Shown here piece by piece: positions 44,329-53,703 of a DNA stretch of 64,000 bases. The translations under genes and the position numbers were made by a program. Location of the stretch: positions 62,001 to 126,000 of the forward strand of contig NZ_JANJGU010000010.1 in the NCBI RefSeq assembly GCF_024626525.1, read 5' to 3'. Source of the DNA: Lederbergia panacisoli (lineage in GTDB: Bacteria > Bacillota > Bacilli > Bacillales > Bacillaceae_C). Position 1 is the first letter of the stretch. Each line of letters begins with the position of its first letter. Under the pieces are notes generated by a model. That model was not told the DNA's origin. It was given only the letters and a program-made list of their open reading frames with translations, and did no database searches.

Positions 44329-47300
44329 ATGACGAAATTGGTGAAAAAGTCCTTTAAAGGTGTAATAGAATATTTACGTTCTATTTCTTCCTCAGAAGCT
44401 GAGAAGGGCACTCGCTTTGAATTGTTAATAAAGAAATATTTTGAAACAGATCCAATTTATGCTGATATGTTTGAGACTGTATGGACTTGGAATGAGTTTC
44501 CATTAAATGATGGGAAACGTGATACCGGAATAGACCTTGTTGCAAAGGAACGCATATCTGGAAAATATTGTGCAATTCAATGTAAATTCTATGATGAAAA
44601 TTACACCATTCAAAAGAGAGATATTGATTCGTTTTTTACGGAATCTGGAAAAAGAATTTATGAAAACCGTATTATTGTTTCTTCTACAGATAAGTGGAGT
44701 AGAAACGCTGAATTATCCTTAGAAAACCAATCAAAACCGGTATCTCGGATTAGATTGCAGGATTTAGATAAGTCAGCTATTGATTGGTCTGCTTTTATGA
44801 TTGATCAATTAGATAGTATGGAATTAAAGCAAAAACATTCATTACGACCGCATCAACAAGAAGCACTTGAAAATGTGTTGGTAGGATTTGGAAAATCTGA
44901 ACGTGGAAAACTTATCATGGCATGTGGAACTGGGAAAACATTTACATCACTAAAGATTGCTGAGGAAATTGCAAGTCAAAAGCAAGGGAATAGTATAATC
45001 TTATATCTTGTCCCATCAATCTCCTTGCTATCACAAACACTAAAAGAATGGAACCATCAAACAACTACACCTTTCCATACATTTGCCGTATGTTCAGATA
45101 GGAAAGTATCACGTACCTCAGAGGATATTACAGCTGTTGATGTTGGCTTTCCAGCAACTACAAATTCAGAAAAGATTGTAGAGAACTTTAAATCGCTCCC
45201 GGAAGATAGCCAAATGACTGTTGTATTCTCAACCTATCAATCTATTGAGGTTATTCATGAAGCACAAAATCATGGTTTTCCAACTTTTGACTTAATAATT
45301 TCGGATGAAGCTCACCGAACAACTGGAGTAACATTAAGCGATGGAGAAGAAAGTCACTTTGTCCGTGTTCATGATAATGAATATATTAAGGCTGATAAGC
45401 GATTATATCAAACGGCAACACCAAAAGTATTTGGAGAAAAAACCAAAAACAAGGCTGACGAAAAGGACGCATTGCTAGCTTCAATGGATGATGTGTCCAT
45501 ATTTGGCGAAGAGTTTCATAATCTAGGATTTGGAGAAGCGGTAGAACGTGGATTATTAACAGACTATAAGGTAATGGTATTAGTTACTGATCAAGACTAC
45601 GTTGACATTGCTCTTGCAAATGAAATTAAAAGCGAATCTAATACACTTACTGGGAAAGACTTTGCTAGAATTGTTGGAACATGGAATGGGTTATCGAAGC
45701 GGAAGAGTCATTCTAATGAGGTAGAAGGTAAACCGATGAGAAGAGCTGTAGCGTTTACCTCTACAATCGAAACATCAAAACAAGTCACCCAAATTTTCCA
45801 GGACGTTGTTGATTCATATGCTTATAACAGTGATTTATCAACCGGTGCAACAGTTGAAATTCAGCATGTTGATGGCACAATGAACACCCTTGAGCGAAAC
45901 AAGAAACTTGATTGGTTAGAAGAGGATACTGAAGACGATAATATTTGTCGTATTTTGTCAAATGCTCGCTGCTTAACTGAAGGTGTAGATGTACCAAGTT
46001 TGGACTCTGTAATCTTCTTTAATCCACGTAATTCAGTTATAGATGTCATACAGGCGGTTGGTAGGGTAATGCGTAAGGCTGATAATAAGCAATATGGTTA
46101 CATTATTTTACCTATCACAATCAATAAAGGTGAAGATATTGAAACAGAACTAAATAATAATAAACAGTATCAAGTTGTATGGCAAGTACTACAAGCATTA
46201 CGCTCACATGATGAACGATTCAATGCCATGATAAACCAAATGGAATTGAATATGAATAAACCCCAAAATGTAGAAATCATTGGACATACTGGTGAGAAAA
46301 ATGACGTTGTGAAGGAAGAGCAATCCGAATATGATGGGAAGGACAAGTCGGAAAAAATAACCGAAAAATCGGAGCAAATTGTTTGGAGTTTCCCTGATCT
46401 TGAAGAATTACAAGATGCCATATATGCCCAAATAGTCGATAAAGTAGGGGATAAACGTTATTGGGAAAATTGGTCTAGTGATGTAGCACAAATTGCTCAA
46501 CGTCATTTTGATCGAATTCAACTTTTATTACGTGATAAAAACAGTGAACATTATCAAGTATTTCAGCAATTCTTATCAGATTTAAGAAATAACTTGAATG
46601 ATTCCATAGAAGAAGCCGAAGCAATTGAAATGCTATCGCAACACTTGATTACAAAACCTGTTTTTCAGGCATTGTTTGAGGATTATAGCTTCGTTCAAAA
46701 CAACCCTGTTTCAATAGCTATGGAAAGTATGCTTTCTTTACTAGAAGAAGAAAATTTAGAGAAGGAAACCCGCATTTTAGAAAAGTTTTATGAAAGTGTT
46801 AAAACCCGTGCAAGTAAAATTGACAACTTGGCCGGTAAACAGAAAGTGATTATTGAATTGTATGATAGGTTCTTTGGGACTGCCTTTAAGAGAACCACAG
46901 AACGCTTAGGAATCGTTTATACTCCTGTAGAAATTGTCGATTTCATTATCAGAAGTGTAAATGAGGCTCTAAAAGAGGAATTTGGGGTTACCCTTAATGA
47001 CGACGGTATACATGTCCTAGAGCCGTTTGCTGGTACTGGAACATTTGTAGTTCGATTATTACAAAGTGGATTAATTGAAAAGGAAAAAATTCTTTATAAA
47101 TATACCAATGAGATTCATGCCAATGAGATTGTATTACTAGCATATTATATAGCTACAATTAACATTGAAGAAACGTTTCATGCTCTGTACGGAGAAGATT
47201 ATCATCCATTTGAGGGAATGGTTTTAACGGACACCTTCCAGATGACAGAGGAAAAGGATACCTTGCTCTCTGAAATGTTTGGTGCAAACTCGGAACGTGC

Positions 47301-49071
47301 AAAAAAACAAAATGAGAATCGTATTGTTGCAATAATGGGAAATCCTCCATATTCTGCAAGGCAACATAGTGCAAATGATAATAATCAAAATCAGAAGTAT
47401 CCAATTTTGGATAAGCAGATAGAAGATACTTATGCAAAAAAATCAACAGCTGTAAATAAGAATAGTTTATATGACTCTTATATACGTGCCATTAGGTGGG
47501 CAAGTGATAGGATTGTTGATAAAGGAGTTATTGGATTTGTAACAAATGGATCGTTTATTGATAGCTTAAATTCTGACGGATTAAGGCAATCGTTATATGA
47601 GGAGTTTAATTCCATCTTTGTATTCAATTTACGTGGAAATCAACGAACACAGGGAGAGGATTCACGTAAAGAGGGTGGAAAGATTTTTGGAAGTGGTTCT
47701 CGTACTCCAGTAGCTATTACATTACTTGTTAAAAATCCAAGCAAAGTTGGATGTACGCTATATTACAAGGATATTGGCGATTACTTGAGCCGTGAAGAAA
47801 AACTAGAAATAATAGCCGACAATAGAAGTTTCGCTGATATGAAGTCAGAATTAGTAAAAATTACTCCTGATAAATATAATAATTGGATAAATCAACAAAG
47901 TGAGGAATTTGAAAAGTTTATTCCAATTAGCGGGGGAGAGGAAAATATATTTAACGACAGATATATTGGCATTAGTTCAAGTAGAGATACATGGGTAACT
48001 GGTTATTCTAAAAAGACATTAATCAAAAATGTAAAACGACTAATTGATAACTATAACCGAGAAGTTGACTCTGTTAAAAATGTTAATGATTTGAACAACA
48101 ATCCCAAAGAGATAAATTGGTCACGTGGTTTGAAGAATAGATGGAAACGAAAAGAGAAAATAGAGTTTTCTGCAGAAAAAATTACAACCATTCAATATAG
48201 ACCATTCGTAAAAAGATATATGTATAATGATGAAGGTCTAGTAGAATACCCAAGTAGATGGAATCAAATAATTCCAGATAAAGAGACTAAAAATAAAATC
48301 ATAAATACTATAGGTGGAGGAAGCAGTAGGGATTTTTCAGCTTTGATTACTGATGAAATAACGGACTATCAAACGATGTTTAACAATAGAAGTTTCCCCC
48401 AAAATATTTATGAAAAGATTGATGAACGGACATTATTTGATAATGAGGGAGAATATCAGGTAAAAGGAAATATTAATAAGAAAATACTTGAGATGTTCAA
48501 GCTCCAATATGACAAAAAAATTACCGAAGAAGATCTTTTTAATTACGTTTATGGTATTCTTTACTGTCCAATTTATAGGGAGAATTTTTCAAATGACCTA
48601 AAAAAGGAAATGCCTCGAATCCCAATGGTAAAAGACTTTTGGGGATACTCTAACGCTGGTCGTGAACTTGCCAAATTGCATTTGAATTACGAAGAAGCGG
48701 AACTTTATGAAGGGGTAACAGAGAATCAAAAGGAAAATAGTGGTGAAAACCTCTATACTGTCAAAAAGATGCGGTTTGGTAGAGATAAGAACAGAAAAGT
48801 GGATAAATCAATAATTATATATAACGAGTACATTACTTTATCCGACATACCACTTGAAGCGTACAATTTTATGATAAATGGTAGATCACCAATCGAATGG
48901 ATTATTGATCAATATCAAGTGAAACCAGATGGAAGAAGTGGTATTACCATTGATCCAAATGAGTATTCTGAAAATCCACGATATATAATTGACTTGATAA
49001 AAAGGCTAATTACAGTTTCAATAGAAACCAATAGGATAGTTGATAACTTACCCGAATTTGAAGAGATTTAA
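44329..49071 (+). CDS. type ISP restriction-modification enzyme (single polypeptide)
   Basis: 1580 aa, almost the same length as LlaGI and LlaBIII. In order: Mrr-like PD-(D/E)xK nuclease (Asp69 ... QCK at 84-86), SF2 translocase with Walker A ACGTGKT (about 199-205) and DEAH at 326-329, coupler, gamma-type N6-adenine methyltransferase with LEPFAGTGTF (about 897-906) and NPPY at 1005-1008, and a target-recognition region to the end. It methylates one strand for self-protection, and cuts after translocation and collision. All catalytic motifs are intact. GAGGTAGGTA precedes ATG 44329. Confidence 0.93.
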   Translation: MTKLVKKSFKGVIEYLRSISSSEAEKGTRFELLIKKYFETDPIYADMFETVWTWNEFPLNDGKRDTGIDLVAKERISGKYCAIQCKFYDENYTIQKRDIDSFFTESGKRIYENRIIVSSTDKWSRNAELSLENQSKPVSRIRLQDLDKSAIDWSAFMIDQLDSMELKQKHSLRPHQQEALENVLVGFGKSERGKLIMACGTGKTFTSLKIAEEIASQKQGNSIILYLVPSISLLSQTLKEWNHQTTTPFHTFAVCSDRKVSRTSEDITAVDVGFPATTNSEKIVENFKSLPEDSQMTVVFSTYQSIEVIHEAQNHGFPTFDLIISDEAHRTTGVTLSDGEESHFVRVHDNEYIKADKRLYQTATPKVFGEKTKNKADEKDALLASMDDVSIFGEEFHNLGFGEAVERGLLTDYKVMVLVTDQDYVDIALANEIKSESNTLTGKDFARIVGTWNGLSKRKSHSNEVEGKPMRRAVAFTSTIETSKQVTQIFQDVVDSYAYNSDLSTGATVEIQHVDGTMNTLERNKKLDWLEEDTEDDNICRILSNARCLTEGVDVPSLDSVIFFNPRNSVIDVIQAVGRVMRKADNKQYGYIILPITINKGEDIETELNNNKQYQVVWQVLQALRSHDERFNAMINQMELNMNKPQNVEIIGHTGEKNDVVKEEQSEYDGKDKSEKITEKSEQIVWSFPDLEELQDAIYAQIVDKVGDKRYWENWSSDVAQIAQRHFDRIQLLLRDKNSEHYQVFQQFLSDLRNNLNDSIEEAEAIEMLSQHLITKPVFQALFEDYSFVQNNPVSIAMESMLSLLEEENLEKETRILEKFYESVKTRASKIDNLAGKQKVIIELYDRFFGTAFKRTTERLGIVYTPVEIVDFIIRSVNEALKEEFGVTLNDDGIHVLEPFAGTGTFVVRLLQSGLIEKEKILYKYTNEIHANEIVLLAYYIATINIEETFHALYGEDYHPFEGMVLTDTFQMTEEKDTLLSEMFGANSERAKKQNENRIVAIMGNPPYSARQHSANDNNQNQKYPILDKQIEDTYAKKSTAVNKNSLYDSYIRAIRWASDRIVDKGVIGFVTNGSFIDSLNSDGLRQSLYEEFNSIFVFNLRGNQRTQGEDSRKEGGKIFGSGSRTPVAITLLVKNPSKVGCTLYYKDIGDYLSREEKLEIIADNRSFADMKSELVKITPDKYNNWINQQSEEFEKFIPISGGEENIFNDRYIGISSSRDTWVTGYSKKTLIKNVKRLIDNYNREVDSVKNVNDLNNNPKEINWSRGLKNRWKRKEKIEFSAEKITTIQYRPFVKRYMYNDEGLVEYPSRWNQIIPDKETKNKIINTIGGGSSRDFSALITDEITDYQTMFNNRSFPQNIYEKIDERTLFDNEGEYQVKGNINKKILEMFKLQYDKKITEEDLFNYVYGILYCPIYRENFSNDLKKEMPRIPMVKDFWGYSNAGRELAKLHLNYEEAELYEGVTENQKENSGENLYTVKKMRFGRDKNRKVDKSIIIYNEYITLSDIPLEAYNFMINGRSPIEWIIDQYQVKPDGRSGITIDPNEYSENPRYIIDLIKRLITVSIETNRIVDNLPEFEEI

Positions 49072-49132
49072 CAGTTAAGAAATTGATGTGAATACTTGGT
49101 GATGAAAACAACAGGATAGATAGAACAACGAG

Positions 49133-49173
49133 AGGCAGTTCCAACGAACTTTAGTTTGGTGCTGCCTTTTTTA
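49133..49173 (+). terminator. Rho-independent terminator after the RM gene
   Basis: AGGCAG/CTGCCT arms with an inner CCAAC...GTTTGG stem, then TTTTTT. It separates the RM gene from the kinase gene. Confidence 0.75.
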
Positions 49174-49240
49174 TGTAGTTTAACACAAATAGAGATTCGC
49201 ATTTACGTTGCTGAAATATTAATCGGAAAGAGGGAATACA

Positions 49241-50743
49241 ATGGTTTCTGAAGAAGCACTAAGATATATTTCAGAGGTGTTTATAGGGGACACAGGGGAA
49301 TGTTATTCATATAAAACTGGAGGGGATTTGGTAGATTTTTTTAATCAGTATTTTGGTTATGAGGATAGCTATCAACCTGGCTTTCCCTCAAGGTGGTACT
49401 ATGTTGTAGATAAACTACAGGACATGATGCAAGGAAATAGGATAGATGCCTTTTTCACATTAATCTTGAGTAAACGATTTATTATGAGAGATAACAAAGT
49501 GAATGAATTCAATGCAATCGAATTAAGTCATAATGCCCTGAATCTTTTTAATGAACAGTTACAGTATGATACGTATCAAATAATTCGAAAAGATGGTAAC
49601 TATGTTTTTAGAAATGAGGATGAAGATCTTGAGCAATTAGGGGAAGGGGGATTTGCAACAGTTTATCTTCGAAGAAGTGACAACAAGGTCTTGAAGAAAC
49701 TACACGACGAATATATTGCCAATCCAGGAATCCGTAGTAGGTTTAAAAGGGAATACGAAATAACCAAGTCTTTACAGGATGTTCCCGGGGTAATTAGATT
49801 ATATGACTTTGATAATAATAAAATGTTATATGAGATGGAAAAAGGTGACTTTACCTTATTTAAGTATGTAATCGACAACAAACTATCTAGTGATGAAAAA
49901 GTGAGAATTTCTTTTCAAGTGATGAGGATAATGGCAACCATCCATGAAAGGAACATTATTCATAGAGACCTTAGCCCTTCAAACATCTTGTTTGTTAATG
50001 GGATATTAAAGATAGCCGATTTTGGGCTTGGTAAAAACATTGAAGAAATCCATTCTCATAAAACTCTGCATACTAATGCTTTTGGGCAATTCTATTATTG
50101 TTCCCCGGAGCAATTGTATGCACTAAAGGATGGAGATAAAAAAAGTGATGTATTCTCATTGGGGAAAGTCATTAACTTTATTTTCACAGGAAATCCGGAT
50201 AATGAACGACATGAATTTGGTCAAGTAATTAATAAAGCTACAAGTCAAAATAGAGATGATCGTTATGAATCCGCAGTAGAGATGTTACGGGATTCAGATC
50301 AGCTATATGATATTATCAAAAAAAGTAACCTCAAAGAAGAAGCAAAGCAGGATATTCTTAATGGTGAGCTTACTACGGTTGTACAACAATACATTCATAA
50401 TTTGGATGGAGAAAGATTATGTGCCCAAATAGTAATGAATCCAAAATTTGAAATTGTATTGTTAAATTATATGAAGTTAAATGACAACAATGAGAAGTAT
50501 GTTATTACAGCTGTTGAAGAAAACTTTAGGGATTCATGTCCAACTTTTGAGTCTTATGATCCTATTGCTTCCCTAGCAAATACAATTTTGCAAGACCAGT
50601 TTTCCTTTCTTACTAAGGAAAAGGCTGCGAGAATCCTTTCCCACATTGCTTTCTCAGTTAATCGTTTTAGTGCACAAAGAATGGTTGAAAGATTGATTGA
50701 TAGAGGTGTAGAACCCTTGATTGAGAATGTATTACAACGGTAA
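49241..50743 (+). CDS. Hanks-type Ser/Thr protein kinase with N-terminal accessory domain
   Basis: 500 aa. The N-terminal ~130 residues (GDLVDFFNQYFGYEDSYQPG, then WYYVVDKLQDMM and AFFTLILSKRFI) resemble the AbiJ N-terminal-domain type found in phage-defence genes. Then a complete kinase domain: LGEGGFATVY (about 134-143), HRDLSPSN with catalytic Asp243, DFGLG with Asp260, and SDVFSLGK. A C-terminal helical part ends at 500. No membrane helix or PASTA repeats, so it is not PrkC. GGAAAGAGG precedes ATG 49241. Likely an abortive-infection kinase. Confidence 0.85.
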   Translation: MVSEEALRYISEVFIGDTGECYSYKTGGDLVDFFNQYFGYEDSYQPGFPSRWYYVVDKLQDMMQGNRIDAFFTLILSKRFIMRDNKVNEFNAIELSHNALNLFNEQLQYDTYQIIRKDGNYVFRNEDEDLEQLGEGGFATVYLRRSDNKVLKKLHDEYIANPGIRSRFKREYEITKSLQDVPGVIRLYDFDNNKMLYEMEKGDFTLFKYVIDNKLSSDEKVRISFQVMRIMATIHERNIIHRDLSPSNILFVNGILKIADFGLGKNIEEIHSHKTLHTNAFGQFYYCSPEQLYALKDGDKKSDVFSLGKVINFIFTGNPDNERHEFGQVINKATSQNRDDRYESAVEMLRDSDQLYDIIKKSNLKEEAKQDILNGELTTVVQQYIHNLDGERLCAQIVMNPKFEIVLLNYMKLNDNNEKYVITAVEENFRDSCPTFESYDPIASLANTILQDQFSFLTKEKAARILSHIAFSVNRFSAQRMVERLIDRGVEPLIENVLQR

Positions 50744-50834
50744 TTTCTTGAAACAAAAGACTATATGTTTTGTTTAAATTGCTATCTAAAGAATTTTATA
50801 TGTGCATTGATTTATTAAGAGAGGAGATTCCTTT

Positions 50835-51665
50835 TTGAGCAAAGATAAAAGAAAAGATATACAAGAAGCGGGTAAAGGGCTTGCACTTGATACTGTATTA
50901 AGTGTCGGGAGTGATACTGCCGCAGAGATTGCAAAAGAATCAATAACTAGCATAATAGGAGATCTTCTTGTTGACACCGCAAGCTCTCTTCTTCCTGGTA
51001 TTTCAGGAGCAGTTCAGGGATATAAGCGTGTCCGCTTCGAAAGAAATATTACTATCTTTACTGAGCAATTATATTCTAATATTGATACGATACGGGTGAA
51101 CTTAGAAACCAAGACTAATGAGCAAAAAGAAAAAATTGATCAATTGTTTAATATTGTTTTGGATTATGTTATTGATGAACAGCAGGAAGACAAGATTCAA
51201 TACATGGTGAATGGGTTTCTAAACTTAACAAATCATGAAAAAGTATCAGATGACTTTGTCCTTACGTATTATGATGTGCTTAGAGAGCTGAGAATGGTGG
51301 ATATATCAGTACTAAGGTTAATGTACAATTCACGGTATATAATTGGCAACGACACAACTGAAACATTTCGAGATATTATGGAAAGGCATGGACTTAGCTA
51401 TGAGCAATACCAATCAGTTCGAAGAAACCTACAAAGAATAGGCTTGCTCATAACGAAGACAGATCTTAATGTAACCGATGATCTTGAAGAGATAGTAAAG
51501 AAATTCAAGGAGTTATACGCATACCTAGACAAAGCGACTAATCCTAAATATAAACGTTCTCTTCCAAAGTTAAGGCTACCAAAACTAAAATCCAAGGAGA
51601 ATTTAGAGTTGTCCAAGTTTGGGAAGGATTTTGTTAGGTTTTTCATAAGTAAAGAAGATGATTGA
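50835..51665 (+). CDS. 276-aa protein of unknown function next to the kinase
   Basis: Not recognised. Residues about 36-60 (ITSIIGDLLVDTASSLLPGI) form an amphipathic or membrane-associated helix. The middle is helical, and residues 175-235 (MERHGLSYEQYQSVRRNLQR, then IGLLITKT) read as a winged helix. The tail is basic. It is 91 nt after the kinase and 62 nt before the AlbA-domain gene. It may be the kinase substrate or effector. TTG 50835 follows GAGAGGAG. Confidence 0.6.
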   Translation: MSKDKRKDIQEAGKGLALDTVLSVGSDTAAEIAKESITSIIGDLLVDTASSLLPGISGAVQGYKRVRFERNITIFTEQLYSNIDTIRVNLETKTNEQKEKIDQLFNIVLDYVIDEQQEDKIQYMVNGFLNLTNHEKVSDDFVLTYYDVLRELRMVDISVLRLMYNSRYIIGNDTTETFRDIMERHGLSYEQYQSVRRNLQRIGLLITKTDLNVTDDLEEIVKKFKELYAYLDKATNPKYKRSLPKLRLPKLKSKENLELSKFGKDFVRFFISKEDD

Positions 51666-51736
51666 TACTACCACTTTTTACCGCAAAGGCATAGTAAGAG
51701 TCAGTCAATATATATATAAAGCTGTAGGTGAGCATT

Positions 51737-52897
51737 TTGGTATCGCTAAATGAGAAAATTAATGAATTAATAAGCAGAAAATATGAAGGGGCTTATTGGG
51801 ATTATAAGCAACAATATCATGAAAACAGGGCAGATTTGTTACACGATATTATCTGCTTGGCCAATAACACTGAGAATCGAGATGCTTATCTTATTTTTGG
51901 AATAACAGATGATGGAAGAATCCTGGGTGTAGAAGATGATCCAAATAGAAAAAACCAAGAAAATTTCATTTCATTTTTAAGAGATAAGGATTTTGAGGGT
52001 GGATATAGACCAGTTGTTGAATATAATAGTTTTGAGTTAGGCAGCCATAGCATTGATGTCTTAATTATCAAGCAAAGTAACCGAACACCATATTTTTTAA
52101 CAAAAGACTATGGCGATGGTAAGAAAAAAGTGAGAGCATATCATATTTATTCGAGGATTATGGATACAAATACACCTAAAGATAAGTCTGCTGATGAAAG
52201 GGTTGTAGAGAATTTATGGAAAAGAAGATTCGGACTTCTTCCATTGCCAATAGACAGATTAAAGCATTCCCTATCGGATAAGAAAAATTGGACAAAAAAA
52301 GATTCTGTTAGTTATTATAACCCATCCCCCGAATTTACTATTGAACAAATATATGATTATGAAGATCGGTATCATAATACGAATCGAGAGTTCTATTCTT
52401 ATTATCAAATGAATTCTTCTACTTCATATGAAGCACTTCATTGCAAATATCATATCACGGTTTTATTCGAGTGTCAGTCTGTTGTACTTGATAGTGGAAG
52501 GTATGTTGCACCGGTTCCTAACTGGGGGTTTATTCCGTTAGATAAATATCATCGAGAAAAACTATCATATAAATATTATGTTAAAGGGTCGCTGAAATAT
52601 CAATTAAATATTTTTCTATTTGATGAAAATAGTGAAGAAGCAAGAATTGCGAGAGATAGATTTATGGAGTTGGTTCTTTTATACAATTCGGAAAGGGAAA
52701 GAAAGCTATTTGAATCCCATGTTAGGAAAAATATTACCGATATTGTACAAGAGCTGGATGAAATGAAAAAGAGTAATTTGGTTTTTGAAGGTGTCGATGA
52801 ACATATTAGGGATGTTGAGAATAAAAGAATTCATACGGGGGTATTGCTTAATAGGGAATTACTGACCTTCAGAAGGCAGTTTTCATATCACTTATGA
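51737..52897 (+). CDS. Schlafen/AlbA_2-domain protein
   Basis: About 386 aa. The N-terminal AlbA_2 fold is seen in EGAYWDYKQQYHENRADLLH, then DIICLANNTENRDAYLIFGI and TDDGRILGVEDDPNRKNQEN, followed by VLIIKQSNRTPYFL. Schlafen-type domains bind or cut RNA, and AlbA_2 proteins recur in defence islands. The C-terminal 200 residues are unrecognised. GTG 51728 or TTG 51737 as start; AGGTGAG precedes the second. Last gene of the element; a terminator and the right end follow. Confidence 0.8.
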   Translation: MVSLNEKINELISRKYEGAYWDYKQQYHENRADLLHDIICLANNTENRDAYLIFGITDDGRILGVEDDPNRKNQENFISFLRDKDFEGGYRPVVEYNSFELGSHSIDVLIIKQSNRTPYFLTKDYGDGKKKVRAYHIYSRIMDTNTPKDKSADERVVENLWKRRFGLLPLPIDRLKHSLSDKKNWTKKDSVSYYNPSPEFTIEQIYDYEDRYHNTNREFYSYYQMNSSTSYEALHCKYHITVLFECQSVVLDSGRYVAPVPNWGFIPLDKYHREKLSYKYYVKGSLKYQLNIFLFDENSEEARIARDRFMELVLLYNSERERKLFESHVRKNITDIVQELDEMKKSNLVFEGVDEHIRDVENKRIHTGVLLNRELLTFRRQFSYHL

Positions 52898-52930
52898 TAA
52901 CGGCTATATATTGGGATTAGATTTAAGAAA

Positions 52931-52967
52931 ACAGCATTGAGATTTGCCCCCCAATGCTGTTTTTTTG
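52931..52967 (+). terminator. terminator at the right end of the element
   Basis: ACAGCATTG pairs with CAATGCTGT, followed by TTTTTTT, which is also the start of the right IR. It ends the kinase-276-AlbA transcript at the element border. Confidence 0.85.
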
Positions 52968-52971
52968 CCTC
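52960..52971. repeat. right terminal inverted repeat of the SCC-like element
   Basis: TTTTTTTGCCTC, exact reverse complement of 31258-31269, 12 nt before the right att. Confidence 0.8.
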
Positions 52972-52983
52972 TTAAATCACTAC

Positions 52984-53004
52984 GGTGAACCGTATCATAA
53001 GTAG
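52984..53004 (+). mobile_element. right attachment site of the SCC-like element
   Basis: GGTGAACCGTATCATAAGTAG matches the rlmH end (31238-31258) at 17 of 21 positions and keeps the frame of Gly-Glu-Pro-Tyr-His-Lys-stop. Sequence continues TAGATGCAG against TAGAGGCAA at the left. It defines a ~21.7-kb element. Confidence 0.8.
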
Positions 53005-53241
53005 ATGCAGTTTTTAACATATAAAAAGAGAAACAGATAGGCTATTTTAATCTGCAGGGTATTCACTTTCTGAGAGCAGTACGGCTGATTTGATTAATTA
53101 ATTTTATGTCAACGCCCAGAACACCGGTGATTTAAATCGTGGGATGAATGGGTGTTCTCCTTCTTAGATATCATGTAAATGGGTTGCAAACATACGTTCC
53201 GTTTCGTATAATTGAATTATAAAAATGGAGGTGATATAAGG
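53005..53241. other. region with IS200/IS605-like end sequence
   Basis: ATGCAGTTTTTAAC right after att resembles an SCC border. Further on GAACACC (53119) and GGTGTTC (53151) form an inverted repeat around ATCGTGGGATGAA, which resembles the 3' end of an omega RNA. GGAGGTGATAT precedes the TnpB remnant at 53242. Confidence 0.4.
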
Positions 53242-53703
53242 TAAAAAAGGGAAAAAGGCGGAGGAGAAATTTGGAGTCCAAAAAGAAATACTGAAGCTTC
53301 CGAAAGACGAATATCTTGCCCTGCGCAAACTATGCAGGTTAAGCAAGAACATGTATAACGCGGGCCTCTACAGCGTTCGGCAACACTTTTTTGAAACGGG
53401 GAAATACCTCGGATATAATCAGAACGATCATGCATGTAAGGGCAATGAAAACTATCAATATATGGGGACGGCTGCAGCCCAGCAAACTTTAAAAAAAGTG
53501 GAAGAAAACTTCAAAAGTTTTTTCGGATTACTGAAAATCGATCGCAAACAAGCCCGTATACCGGGATACTTGGACAAAGAGGGATTTTTTGAACTGAGCT
53601 ATCCCCAATTCAAGTTACAAGATGATGGCACCTTCAATCTCCCCACCTCGCATGCATTCAAAAGGGAGCATGGCCACATCAACATCACCTTCCCCACGAA
53701 TCT
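53242..53703 (+). pseudogene. truncated TnpB (IS1341 type), N-terminal part only
   Basis: Reads VKKGKKAEEKFGVQKEILKL, then CRLSKNMYNAGLYSVRQHFF, AAQQTLKKVEENFKSFFGLL and RIPGYLDKEGFFELSYPQ: the first ~150 residues of TnpB. No ATG start is present and the RuvC half is missing. The coding match stops where the 3' end of the antisense response regulator begins (53704), so an insertion or deletion has cut it. Confidence 0.75.

Larger units (their letters stand above)
31259..53004. mobile_element. SCC-like integrative element in rlmH (whole element)
   Basis: Bounded by att repeats and 12-bp terminal IRs, with paired large serine recombinases at the left end. It contains, from left: recombinase operon, four-helix-bundle gene, RNase H-like and 508-aa genes, DnaA-domain gene, tnpB, Rep, regulators, resolvase, type ISP RM, kinase, 276-aa unknown and AlbA gene. 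No mec, ccrC or cch (helicase) genes are recognised, so it differs from staphylococcal SCC. Confidence 0.8.

Noticed and set aside
31259-53004. Classical SCCmec
   Set aside because: No mecA, mecR, ccrC or cch-type genes were seen. Only the att, IRs and paired recombinases are shared, so I call it SCC-like.
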